Position numbers and translations under genes: made by a program
Shown here: piece after piece, positions 16,606 to 24,476 of the stretch
Numbering within the stretch: the first letter of the stretch is position 1
Layout of the letters: each line of letters opens with the position of its first letter
DNA from: Hymenobacter rubidus
GTDB taxonomy: Bacteria; Bacteroidota; Bacteroidia; Cytophagales; Hymenobacteraceae
Direction of reading: 5' to 3'
Length of the DNA stretch: 64,000 nucleotides
Assembly: GCF_016734815.1 (NCBI RefSeq)
Contig: NZ_JAERQF010000001.1
Coordinates: 1 to 64,000, forward strand
Notes under the pieces: generated by a model
What the model saw: the letters and a program-made list of their open reading frames with translations, nothing else
Database searches by the model: none
What the model was told of the DNA's origin: nothing

Positions 16606-19086
16606 ATGTCTTTTTCCCCCTTTTCATTTGCGCGCCGAAGTATACTGCTGTGCCTGGCCGCTTCTATTGTTTCACCTTTGGCCGCCCAAACCCGCCGCGA
16701 ATACCAGCTGACCAGCGACTGGAAATTCAGCAAGGGCGACGTAGCCGATGCGGCCAAGCCCGATTTCAACGACACGAAGTGGCAGGCGGTGAGCGTGCCG
16801 CACGACTGGGCCATCTACGGCCCCTTCGACGGCAACAACGACCTCCAGAAAGTCCGCATTGAGCAGAACAACGAGCAGCAGGCCACCCTCAAAGCCGGCC
16901 GCACGGGCGGGCTGCCGTTTGTGGGCACGGGCTGGTACCGGCGGCAGCTACTGGTGCCGGGCTTCGGGCCGGGGCAGCGGGCCGTGCTGCTGTTCGACGG
17001 CGCCATGAGCGACGCCCACGTTTTCGTCAACGGCCGGGAAGTGGGCGCCTGGCCCTACGGCTACAACTCGTTTTCCTTCGACATCACCAGCGCCCTGCAA
17101 GCCAAGGGCCCCAACACGCTGGCCATCCGCCTGCGCAACCAGCCCGAATCGGCGCGCTGGTACCCCGGCGCCGGCCTCTACCGCAATGTGCACCTGATTG
17201 TGACCAACGACGTGCATATTCCGGTGTGGGGCACCACCCTCACCACGCCCGAAATCACGGCGCAAGCGGCCCGGGTGCGGCTGCGCACCCAGGTGGAAGC
17301 GCCAGCTGGTAGCCGCCAGGCGCTGCGCCTCGTCACCGAAATCAAGGACGCGGCAGGCAAGGTGCTGGCCACCAGCACCAGCACGCTGGCCCCTACTGAC
17401 CAGCCGACTTTTGACCAAACCCTGGCGGTGCCGCAGCCCAAGCTGTGGTCGCCGGAAACGCCGGTGCTCTACACGGCGGCCTCCAAGCTCTATGCGGGGC
17501 AGGTGCTGAAGGACGAGTACCGCACTTCGTTTGGCATCCGGTCTTTCACGTTTGCCAAGGACAAGGGCTTTTTGCTGAACGGCCAGCCGCGCAAGTTCAA
17601 GGGCGTGTGCAACCACCACGACCTCGGGCCCCTGGGCACGGCCGTGAACACGGCTGCCCTGCGCCGCCAGCTAACTTTGCTCAAGGACATGGGCTGCGAC
17701 GCCATTCGCACGTCGCACAACATGCCCGCGCCCGAGCTGGTCCAGCTCTGCGACGAAATGGGCTTGATGCTCATGGTGGAAGCCTTCGACGAGTGGAAGT
17801 CGCCCAAAGTCAAGAACGGCTACAGCCAGTACTTCGACGCGTGGGCCGAAAAGGACCTGGTGAACATGGTGCACCGCGACCGCAACCATCCCAGTGTCAT
17901 TATGTGGAGCATCGGCAACGAGGTGCCCGACCAAAGCAACCCCAACGGCCCCGTACTGGCCAAGCGCCTCCAGGACATTGTGCACCGCGAAGACCCCACC
18001 CGCCCGGTAGCCGCGGGCATGGACCGCTTCGACGACGATTTCAAGTACGGCATGGCGGCCGTGCTCGATGTTCCCGGCTTCAACTACAAGCCCCACCGCT
18101 ACGCCGAGGCCCTGAACAAGCTGCCCCAGGGCTTCCTGCTGGGCTCCGAAACGGCGTCCACCGTCAGCAGCCGGGGCGTGTACAAGTTTCCGGTAGTGAT
18201 GGCCAAGGAGAAGAAGTACGCCGACAACCAGTCGTCCTCCTACGATTTGGAATTCTGCAGCTGGTCGCAAACGCCCGATGAGGAGTTTGTGCAGCAGGAC
18301 GATATGCCCAACGTGCTGGGCGAGTTTGTGTGGACCGGTTTCGACTACCTGGGCGAGCCCACGCCCTACGATGAAAAGTGGCCCTCGCACAGCTCCATGT
18401 TTGGCATGCTGGACCTGGCGGGCATGCCCAAAGACCGGTACTACCTCTACCGTGCCCGCTGGAACACCGCCCAGCCCACCCTGCACCTGCTGCCCCACTG
18501 GACCTGGCCCGGCCGCGAAGGCCAGACCACGCCGGTGTTTTGCTACACCAGCTACCCCTCGGCCGAGCTGTTTGTGAACGGCCAAAGCCAGGGCCGCCAA
18601 ACCAAAGGCCCATCAGACAAGCCCCAGACCCGCTACCGCCTGATGTGGAACGACGTGAAATACGCGCCCGGCACCCTCAAAGTAGTGGCCTACGATGCCC
18701 AGGGCAAGGCCGTAGCCGAAGAAACCGTCCGCACCGCTGGCGCGCCGCACCACATCACGCTCGTGCCCAACCGCCCCACGCTGGCTGCCGACGGCCAGGA
18801 CCTGGCCTACGTAACCGCCAGCGTGGTGGACGCGCAAGGCACCCGCTGCCCCGAGGCCACCACCCAGCTGCGCATGAAGGTGAGCGGCGCCGGCCGCTTC
18901 CGCGCCGTGGGCAACGGCGACCCCACCTGCCTCGAACCCTTTCACCAGCCCCAAATGCATGCCTTCTCCGGTCAGCTCGTCGCCATCGTCCAAGCCGCCA
19001 ACAAACCCGGCGACATTACCCTGGAAGTCAGCGGCGAAGGACTACAAAGTGCTTTCCTACACCTGTCAACACAGGTAAATCCATAG
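16606..19086 (+). CDS. GH2 family beta-galactosidase
   Basis: An 826-residue exported glycoside hydrolase of family 2, expected to trim galactooligosaccharides made by the GH53 enzymes. The signal peptide is about 1-27 (ending PLAAQ). The jelly-roll sugar-binding domain includes WQAVSVPHDW and GTGWYRRQL, followed by an Ig-like domain. The barrel carries GVCNHHDLGPLG, IRTSHNMPAP, the acid/base Glu in WSIGNEVPDQ and the probable nucleophile Glu in LGSETASTVSSRG, then GEFVWTGFDYLGEPTPY. C-terminal beta domains (DUF4982-like and Ig-like) follow from about 620. There is no T9SS domain, so a periplasmic site is likely. Exact linkage preference is not certain. Confidence 0.92.
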   Translation: MSFSPFSFARRSILLCLAASIVSPLAAQTRREYQLTSDWKFSKGDVADAAKPDFNDTKWQAVSVPHDWAIYGPFDGNNDLQKVRIEQNNEQQATLKAGRTGGLPFVGTGWYRRQLLVPGFGPGQRAVLLFDGAMSDAHVFVNGREVGAWPYGYNSFSFDITSALQAKGPNTLAIRLRNQPESARWYPGAGLYRNVHLIVTNDVHIPVWGTTLTTPEITAQAARVRLRTQVEAPAGSRQALRLVTEIKDAAGKVLATSTSTLAPTDQPTFDQTLAVPQPKLWSPETPVLYTAASKLYAGQVLKDEYRTSFGIRSFTFAKDKGFLLNGQPRKFKGVCNHHDLGPLGTAVNTAALRRQLTLLKDMGCDAIRTSHNMPAPELVQLCDEMGLMLMVEAFDEWKSPKVKNGYSQYFDAWAEKDLVNMVHRDRNHPSVIMWSIGNEVPDQSNPNGPVLAKRLQDIVHREDPTRPVAAGMDRFDDDFKYGMAAVLDVPGFNYKPHRYAEALNKLPQGFLLGSETASTVSSRGVYKFPVVMAKEKKYADNQSSSYDLEFCSWSQTPDEEFVQQDDMPNVLGEFVWTGFDYLGEPTPYDEKWPSHSSMFGMLDLAGMPKDRYYLYRARWNTAQPTLHLLPHWTWPGREGQTTPVFCYTSYPSAELFVNGQSQGRQTKGPSDKPQTRYRLMWNDVKYAPGTLKVVAYDAQGKAVAEETVRTAGAPHHITLVPNRPTLAADGQDLAYVTASVVDAQGTRCPEATTQLRMKVSGAGRFRAVGNGDPTCLEPFHQPQMHAFSGQLVAIVQAANKPGDITLEVSGEGLQSAFLHLSTQVNP

Positions 19087-19129
19087 CGCTAATTCATATA
19101 ATAGACGTGCCAGCGTAATGGACAACATG

Positions 19130-19165
19130 AAAAAGGCCCTTCACATCACGGTGAAGGGCCTTTTT
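19130..19165. terminator. Bidirectional terminator after GH2
   Basis: A 15-bp stem (19130-19144 with 19151-19165) with a 6-nt loop, A-run on the left and T-run on the right. It closes the carbohydrate island and can also stop minus-strand transcription from the gene at 19316-19582. Confidence 0.9.
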
Positions 19166-19315
19166 GGATAACGAAGCGGAACAAACCAAGAAGTATCAAG
19201 CGCCGAGGCAGTCGTCATTAACCCAATATTGTTGCCTAGTGCAATGCGATGTGGGAGAAAATAAGCCCCACCACATGAATACCATCGGGGTTTAAAAGCA
19301 AGCGGAAACGGGCTG

Positions 19316-19582
19316 CTAATTCAGCCATACCCGCTCGAAGATTTGAAAGCGGTGCGGAGCAAAAGCGTTGAAATACGGCGCCTCTCCCAAGAAGCCAAGC
19401 ACGTGCACCAGGTCGGAACCTTCGGCCTTTCCTTCCGTCACCCGCACCGGATACACCTGGCCCTTCACGGGCCAGTCGCCGACGTGCTTGGGCGGACGGT
19501 TGCTGTCGTCTACACAAACAGCGTAGTCAATAAAGGGAGCGGTGGTAGTGGCTTCGGCCAGCGTGTGATTGGCTACTTCCAT
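19316..19582 (-). CDS. Small conserved-looking protein of unknown function
   Basis: An 88-residue acidic cytosolic protein with no signal peptide. Segments such as FIDYAVCVDDSNRPP, WPVKGQVYPVRVTEG, HVLGFLGEAPYFNAFAPHRF and the ending IFERVWLN have the composition of a real folded beta-rich domain and not of an antisense shadow. I recognise no family. It stands alone between the GH2 terminator and a lipoprotein gene on the same strand 172 bp upstream. The function is unknown. Confidence 0.65.
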   Translation of the reverse strand: MEVANHTLAEATTTAPFIDYAVCVDDSNRPPKHVGDWPVKGQVYPVRVTEGKAEGSDLVHVLGFLGEAPYFNAFAPHRFQIFERVWLN

Positions 19583-19754
19583 GTTGATAAGCGGGATGAT
19601 TGGCCCCTATACATAGGCATAGCGGCTATGGTTCCAGTAATAATCTGCGTTAAATAAGGCACGGCAAACGCTTATTCTACGCCGTTCACATCATGCGGAC
19701 AGGCAAGGCGGGAATTTTCATCCATCCATTTGTTCATTTCGCCATTAACAGCCT

Positions 19755-20246
19755 CTAGTCAACCGGCACATTCTTGAAAGCAACTTTCACCGTAGGGCCC
19801 CCAAGTTCAACGGGCCCAGTGTAAGTGCCGCTCACCAGCCGTGGCGTGGCGCTTTCCACTTGCAACGTGCCCGTTGCCACATCGGCGTGATTCACGTAGC
19901 TAACCCCGTATTGTGTGTCGACGTAGGAAACTGTAATGAAGGGGGCCAATGTAACCGGCCCAACAGCCGGAAAGTCGTTGCCTGCAAAAGGGTAGTTGAT
20001 TTCCAGTTTCCGGCCGTTGGAAAGGTATACGCCTATAAATGTGGCTTTGGTGGTGATGCTCGTGGTGGGAGTAGGCGATAAATACAGCCCCACGAATAGG
20101 GACTTAAAACCCGTCACCTCCTGTGGAATGCCTTTGGAATCGGAAAAGGTCACCACTGCACTGGGAGCACTTGGCTGGGGTTCCTGCTTTTTGCTGCAAG
20201 CAGTCGAAAATAGGAGCGCAGTAAACACCATCGACAATACTCTCAT
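19755..20246 (-). CDS. Lipoprotein of unknown function
   Basis: A 163-residue predicted lipoprotein. The signal peptide MRVLSMVFTALLFSTAC ends at lipobox Cys17, followed by SKKQEP and a Ser/Pro-rich tether. The rest is beta-strand-rich with alternating polar and hydrophobic residues (ATFIGVYLSNGRKLEINYPF; TLQVESATPRLVSGTYTG), which suggests a compact beta-sandwich. It resembles small Bacteroidota surface or periplasmic lipoproteins with DUF-type beta domains. No enzymatic motif is visible. The function is unknown. Confidence 0.75.
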   Translation of the reverse strand: MRVLSMVFTALLFSTACSKKQEPQPSAPSAVVTFSDSKGIPQEVTGFKSLFVGLYLSPTPTTSITTKATFIGVYLSNGRKLEINYPFAGNDFPAVGPVTLAPFITVSYVDTQYGVSYVNHADVATGTLQVESATPRLVSGTYTGPVELGGPTVKVAFKNVPVD

Positions 20247-20338
20247 GGTCTAAAGTTAAGCCAAGACCAGTACAATCATTCAAATTGATGGGACAGCAAA
20301 GACAATCACTTGCGCCCTATTGTGCCCCCGAAATCAAT

Positions 20339-20372
20339 AAAACCCCCTCTACCATATCGTAAAGGGGGTTTT
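20339..20372. terminator. Intrinsic terminator downstream of tRNA-Leu
   Basis: Stem 20339-20348 pairs with 20363-20372 (A-run plus five C/G pairs). It lies immediately 3' of the minus-strand tRNA-Leu and can end that transcript. Confidence 0.8.
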
Positions 20373-20458
20373 TGGTACCGGAGACGGGACTCGAACCCGT
20401 AAGCCCGTGAAGGCAAGGGATTTTAAGTCCCTCGTGTATACCATTCCACCACTCCGGC
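20373..20458 (-). tRNA. tRNA-Leu (anticodon UAA)
   Basis: An 86-nt class II tRNA on the minus strand. The acceptor 5' arm is GCCGGAG, the anticodon loop carries TAA (CTTAAAA), there is a long variable arm, the T arm is GGGTTCGAGTCCC, and the 3' CCA is encoded. The first acceptor pair is G-U. It is followed by a terminator and lies 87 bp downstream of tRNA-Gly in the same orientation. Confidence 0.95.
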
Positions 20459-20513
20459 GCGGCTGGCATCGGCCAAAATTAACCAAAATTTTTCCGGGTT
20501 TGCTTTCAAACAA

Positions 20514-20539
20514 AAAACGCTGCCCGAAGACAGCGTTTT
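20514..20539. terminator. Short terminator between the two tRNA genes
   Basis: A 9-bp stem (20514-20522 with 20531-20539, AAAACGCTG/CAGCGTTTT) with an 8-nt loop. It lies just 3' of the tRNA-Gly transcript. Confidence 0.75.
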
Positions 20540-20545
20540 AATTCT

Positions 20546-20621
20546 TGGAGCGGGAGACGAGGTTCGAACTCGCGACCTCGACCTTGGCAAGGTCGCGCTC
20601 TACCAACTGAGCTACTCTCGC
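20546..20621 (-). tRNA. tRNA-Gly (anticodon GCC)
   Basis: A 76-nt tRNA including the encoded CCA. The D arm is GCTCAGTTGGTAGAGC, the anticodon stem-loop is CGACC-TTGCCAA-GGTCG with anticodon GCC, and the T loop is TTCGAAC. The acceptor stem pairs GCGAGAG with CTCCCGC, leaving one A-C mismatch at positions 4-69 that a normal tRNA-Gly would not have. Confidence 0.94.
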
Positions 20622-20758
20622 AGGAGGTTCAGTACTGCGGCGAATTCCGTAGCGCTGAATGGTTCGACAAAGGTAAGGCCTTTTTTTAGCGACGCAAGGG
20701 GCAAAAGTGGAATTTCTTCCTACCGATGCCTTTTTGCTTCATTTTCAGGCTGAAAAAA

Positions 20759-23542
20759 TTATCCTTTCCCTAACGTCAGCTTCAACTCGTTCAGCTTCAT
20801 CAGCGCTTCGATGGGCGTGAGCGTGTTCACATCGAGGTGCTGGAGCAGCTCGCGGATGCGCTCCAGGGCCGGGTCGGACGGCTCGAAGATGCTAAGCTGA
20901 GCACGCGGCGCAGTAGCCACGGCCGTGGTAGCGCGGGGCCTGGGCTGGGCCGGCTCCCGGGGCGGCGGCACGGCCATGCCTGCACGACTGCCGCCACCGT
21001 TGGGCTCAATGCCGGCCAGCACATCATCGAACTCCGTTGGCACACCGTCCTCGGCCCCGGCACTGGTGCGCTCCACTTCGAGGTGGTGCATGATTTCGTT
21101 GGCACGCAGCACTACGCTGGCGGGCATGCCCGCCAGCCGCGCCACGTGGATACCAAAGCTATGCTCGGACCCGCCGGGCTGGAGCTTGCGCAGGAATAGG
21201 ATGCGCCCGTCGGCTTCCTTCACGGCCACGTTGTAGTTGCGCACCCGGGCGCAGTCGTCGGCCAGTTGGTTGAGCTCGTGGTAGTGGGTGGCGAAGAGGG
21301 TTTTGGCCTTGGCGCGGGGGTTGTTGTGCAGGTGCTCCACAATGGCCCAGGCAATGCTGATGCCGTCGTAGGTGCTGGTGCCGCGCCCGATTTCGTCCAT
21401 CAACACCAGGCTTCTGTCCGAAAGGTTATTCAGAATAGAAGCGGTTTCGGTCATTTCCACCATGAAGGTGCTTTCGCCCTTGCTCAGGTTGTCGGAAGCA
21501 CCCACGCGGGTGAAAATTTTGTCGATGATGCCCACGGTGGCCGCATTAGCGGGCACGAAGGAACCGATTTGGGCCAGCAGCACGATGAGGGCCGTCTGGC
21601 GCAGCAGGGCCGATTTACCAGCCATGTTGGGGCCGGTTATCACCACAATCTGCTGCTCGTCCTGGTCGAGGCAGATGTCGTTCGGGATGTAGCTTTCGCC
21701 GGGCGGCAGCTGGCGTTCGATGACGGGGTGGCGGCCGGCTTTAATGTCGAGTAGGGTGCCATCGTTCACCACGGGCTGCACGTAGCGCTGTTGCCGCGCC
21801 GTGAGGGCGAAGCTGGCCAGGCAGTCCATCACGCCAATAGCACGGGCGTTTTGCTGAATCTGGGGCACAAAATCGAGCGCGGCCAGCACCAGGTCGTTGT
21901 AGATGCGCTGCTCAATCACGAAGAGCTTTTCCTCAGCGTTGAGGATTTTTTCCTCGTAGGTTTTCAGCTCCTCGGTCACGTAGCGCTCGGCATTCACCAG
22001 CGTCTGCTTGCGAATCCACTCGGCGGGCACCTTGTCCTTGTGGGCATTGGTAACTTCGAGGTAGTAGCCAAACACCTTGTTGTAGGCCACTTTCAGCGAC
22101 GAGATGCCGGTATTGCGCTGCTCCCGCATCTGGAGCTGCAACAGGAAATCCTTGCCCGAAAAGGCCAGGGCGCGCAGCTCGTCCAGTTCGGCATCGACGC
22201 CGCTATTCAGCACGCCGCCCTGGTTGGTGAGGATGGGCGCGTCGGGCTTGATTTTAGCGAAGATTTCCTGGCGTAGAGTAGCGCAGGGATTCAGTTGTTC
22301 AGCCAGTTTTACCAGAGCGCGCACGCCGGAAGCGGCCAGTCGCTCGCGCATGGGGGCCACGGCTTCGAGGGCGCGGGCCAGCTGGAGTAGCTCGCGCGGG
22401 TTCACGCGGCGCACGGCGACTTTGGAAATCAAGCGCTCCAAGTCGTTGATTTGGCGCAGGTGCTGGGTGAGGTCGCCGAGCAACTCCTCGTCGGCCACCA
22501 GCGCGGCCACGGTGTCGAGGCGGCGCTGAATCTGGCTTACTTCTTTCAGGGGCAGCACTATCCACTTGCGCAGCAGGCGGGCGCCCATGGGGGTTAGGGT
22601 CTGGTCGAGCACGTCGATGAGGGGCACGCCGCCCGGGTGCTGGGCCTGCACCAGCTCCAGGTTGCGCACCGTGAAACGGTCGAGCCACACGTACTTGTCT
22701 TCCTCCAGGCGGCCGAGGCTGGCGATGTGCTGGATGTCGGTGTGCTTGGTTTCGGCGAGGTAGTGCAGGATGCAGCCGGCTGCGATAACTCCTTCTTTCA
22801 GGTTATCGACGCCAAATCCTTTGAGCGAGGTGGTGCGGAAGTGGCGCGTGAGGGTGTCATGGGCGTAGTCGGCCCCGAAAACCCAGTCATCGAGTGCGTA
22901 AGTGCAATAGTCGGGGCCAAAGTTTTGCTCAAACTCAGAGCGGCTTTTCTTGCAGAACAGCACCTCGGCGGGGCTGAAATTCTGCATCAGCTTGCCTAGG
23001 TAATCGAGCGTGCCCTGCGCGGCAAGAAACTCGCCGGTGCTGATATCAAGAAAGGAAATACCGGCTTCGGATTTGCCGAAATGAATGGCGCAGAGGTAGT
23101 TATTCGAGCGGCGTTCGAGCACGTTGTCGTGCATGCTCACGCCGGGCGTCACCAGCTCGGTGATGCCGCGCTTCACCAGGCCCTTGGCTTCCTTGGGGTT
23201 TTCGAGCTGGTCGCAGATGGCCACGCGCTGGCCGGCGCGCACCAGCTTGGGCAGGTAGTTGTCGAGCGAGTGGTGCGGGAAGCCGGCCAGGGCCACTTCG
23301 CTGCTGCTGCCGGCGCCGCGCTTGGTGAGCGTGATGTCGAGAATGCGGGCGGCCGTGACGGCATCTTCGCCAAACGTCTCATAAAAATCGCCGACCCGGA
23401 ACAGGAGCACCGCGCCCGGATGCTGCTGCTTGAGCTGGTAATACTGCTTCATCAGCGGCGTTTCACTCACGGCCGGGATGGGCACGGTGAAGTGGTCGGG
23501 GCCGACGGATTTGATGACGAATTCTTTTTTGGGTGCAGGCAA
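20759..23542 (-). CDS. mutS: DNA mismatch repair protein MutS
   Basis: Mismatch-recognition ATPase of the MutS1 family, about 927 residues. The N-terminal mismatch-binding domain carries the [11 protein letters not shown] clamp motif with the Phe-x-Glu. The connector, lever and clamp domains follow, then the ATPase with Walker A GPNMAGKS, the signature STFMVEM, Walker [17 protein letters not shown] and ATHYHEL. The C-terminal tail ends in a short helical region ([19 protein letters not shown]). The start is uncertain: no ATG precedes the conserved N-terminus. A TTG at 23542 and a TTG at 23578 are possible, and the latter would draw its first residues from a palindromic repeat. No mutL is nearby. 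Confidence 0.96.
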   Translation of the reverse strand: MPAPKKEFVIKSVGPDHFTVPIPAVSETPLMKQYYQLKQQHPGAVLLFRVGDFYETFGEDAVTAARILDITLTKRGAGSSSEVALAGFPHHSLDNYLPKLVRAGQRVAICDQLENPKEAKGLVKRGITELVTPGVSMHDNVLERRSNNYLCAIHFGKSEAGISFLDISTGEFLAAQGTLDYLGKLMQNFSPAEVLFCKKSRSEFEQNFGPDYCTYALDDWVFGADYAHDTLTRHFRTTSLKGFGVDNLKEGVIAAGCILHYLAETKHTDIQHIASLGRLEEDKYVWLDRFTVRNLELVQAQHPGGVPLIDVLDQTLTPMGARLLRKWIVLPLKEVSQIQRRLDTVAALVADEELLGDLTQHLRQINDLERLISKVAVRRVNPRELLQLARALEAVAPMRERLAASGVRALVKLAEQLNPCATLRQEIFAKIKPDAPILTNQGGVLNSGVDAELDELRALAFSGKDFLLQLQMREQRNTGISSLKVAYNKVFGYYLEVTNAHKDKVPAEWIRKQTLVNAERYVTEELKTYEEKILNAEEKLFVIEQRIYNDLVLAALDFVPQIQQNARAIGVMDCLASFALTARQQRYVQPVVNDGTLLDIKAGRHPVIERQLPPGESYIPNDICLDQDEQQIVVITGPNMAGKSALLRQTALIVLLAQIGSFVPANAATVGIIDKIFTRVGASDNLSKGESTFMVEMTETASILNNLSDRSLVLMDEIGRGTSTYDGISIAWAIVEHLHNNPRAKAKTLFATHYHELNQLADDCARVRNYNVAVKEADGRILFLRKLQPGGSEHSFGIHVARLAGMPASVVLRANEIMHHLEVERTSAGAEDGVPTEFDDVLAGIEPNGGGSRAGMAVPPPREPAQPRPRATTAVATAPRAQLSIFEPSDPALERIRELLQHLDVNTLTPIEALMKLNELKLTLGKG

Positions 23543-23552
23543 GGCAAAAAGG

Positions 23553-23663
23553 GTAGGAACGCGCCACGGCGCGTTCAATCGTTGGAATAATCAGAACAAC
23601 CGGATTTTACTGGCTGGCGATGGCATCGTGTAAACGCCGAACGCGCCGTGGCGCGTTCCTACG
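23553..23663. repeat. Inverted pair of GAACGCGCC palindromes (copy A)
   Basis: Two copies of a short palindrome with core GAACGCGCCgTGGCGCGTTC and outer GTAGG/CCTAC ends lie in opposite orientation about 60 bp apart, between the divergent mutS and RNA methyltransferase genes. A second such pair is at 32773-32885. The layout resembles REP/BIME elements. No transposase is present. Confidence 0.8.
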
Positions 23664-23679
23664 GGAATATCTTTGCCCG

Positions 23680-24213
23680 ATGCGAAAACTCACAATGGCC
23701 GAGCTGAACCGGGCCTCGGTCGATGACTTCAAAAGTACGCCCAAAAGCCCCGTGGTTTTGGTGCTCGACAACGTGCGCAGCATGCACAACGTGGGCGCCA
23801 TTTTCCGCACGGCGGACGCGTTTGCCTTGGGAAAAATCTACCTCTGCGGCTACACGCCGCGCCCGCCGCACCGCGAAATCACCAAAACAGCGCTGGGCAG
23901 CGAAGAATCCATGGCTTGGGAATACGCCGCCGAAACCGTGACGGCCGTGGCCGCCCTCAAAGCCGCCGGCTACCAGGTGGCCGCCGTCGAGCAAACCACT
24001 GGCAGTGTCCCGTTGCCGCAGTTCCAACCAGAAACCGGGCGGCCGCTGGCCTTAGTGCTGGGCAACGAAGTGTTTGGGGTGGAAGACGCCGTGCTGGCGC
24101 TGTGCGATGTTGCCGTCGAAATTCCGCAGTTCGGCACCAAGCACTCCTTGAATGTGGGGGTGGCGGCCGGCGTGGTACTCTGGGATGCGCTGACGAAGCT
24201 AAACATCGTTTAA
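23680..24213 (+). CDS. SpoU/TrmH-family RNA 2'-O-methyltransferase
   Basis: A 177-residue SPOUT-class methyltransferase that transfers a methyl group from SAM to a ribose 2'-OH in tRNA or rRNA. All three SpoU motifs are visible: motif 1 in NVRSMHNVGAIFRTADAFA, motif 2 in LVLGNEVFGVED, and motif 3 in IPQFGTKHSLNVGVAAGVVLW. It lacks the N-terminal substrate-binding domain of TrmB/RlmB-like members, so the target RNA cannot be named. ATG at 23680 is preferred; a TATCTTTG promoter-like box sits five bases upstream, so the mRNA may be leaderless or start at the next ATG (23695). It is divergent from mutS across a repeat pair. Confidence 0.93.
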   Translation: MRKLTMAELNRASVDDFKSTPKSPVVLVLDNVRSMHNVGAIFRTADAFALGKIYLCGYTPRPPHREITKTALGSEESMAWEYAAETVTAVAALKAAGYQVAAVEQTTGSVPLPQFQPETGRPLALVLGNEVFGVEDAVLALCDVAVEIPQFGTKHSLNVGVAAGVVLWDALTKLNIV

Positions 24214-24380
24214 CATGCTATAAATCAGCCATAAACTGTTAATAAATCATTTCCTTTAGTAAGTACGTGTTATCGGGCTTATAACCTCATCTGTACAGCA
24301 AAAGAGGTCATTGGTCTTGGTTTTTGGAAAAACGGCCGACGATTACGCCTAAACCGTGGGTAGAAACGGAAAGAATATAG

Positions 24381-24388
24381 TAAATTTG
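24381..24388 (+). promoter_or_regulatory. Putative -7 promoter box (TAAATTTG)
   Basis: A TAnnTTTG match about 90 nt upstream of the M36 protease, within an AT-rich stretch. No good -33 TTTG is seen. Confidence 0.35.
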
Positions 24389-24476
24389 ACGGAACGACTA
24401 GTTTATTCCAATTGTATAACCCTCAACGTTTTTCCTTCACCCCTCCCTCATCTCTCTCCTCACTTTTTCTTTTTTT

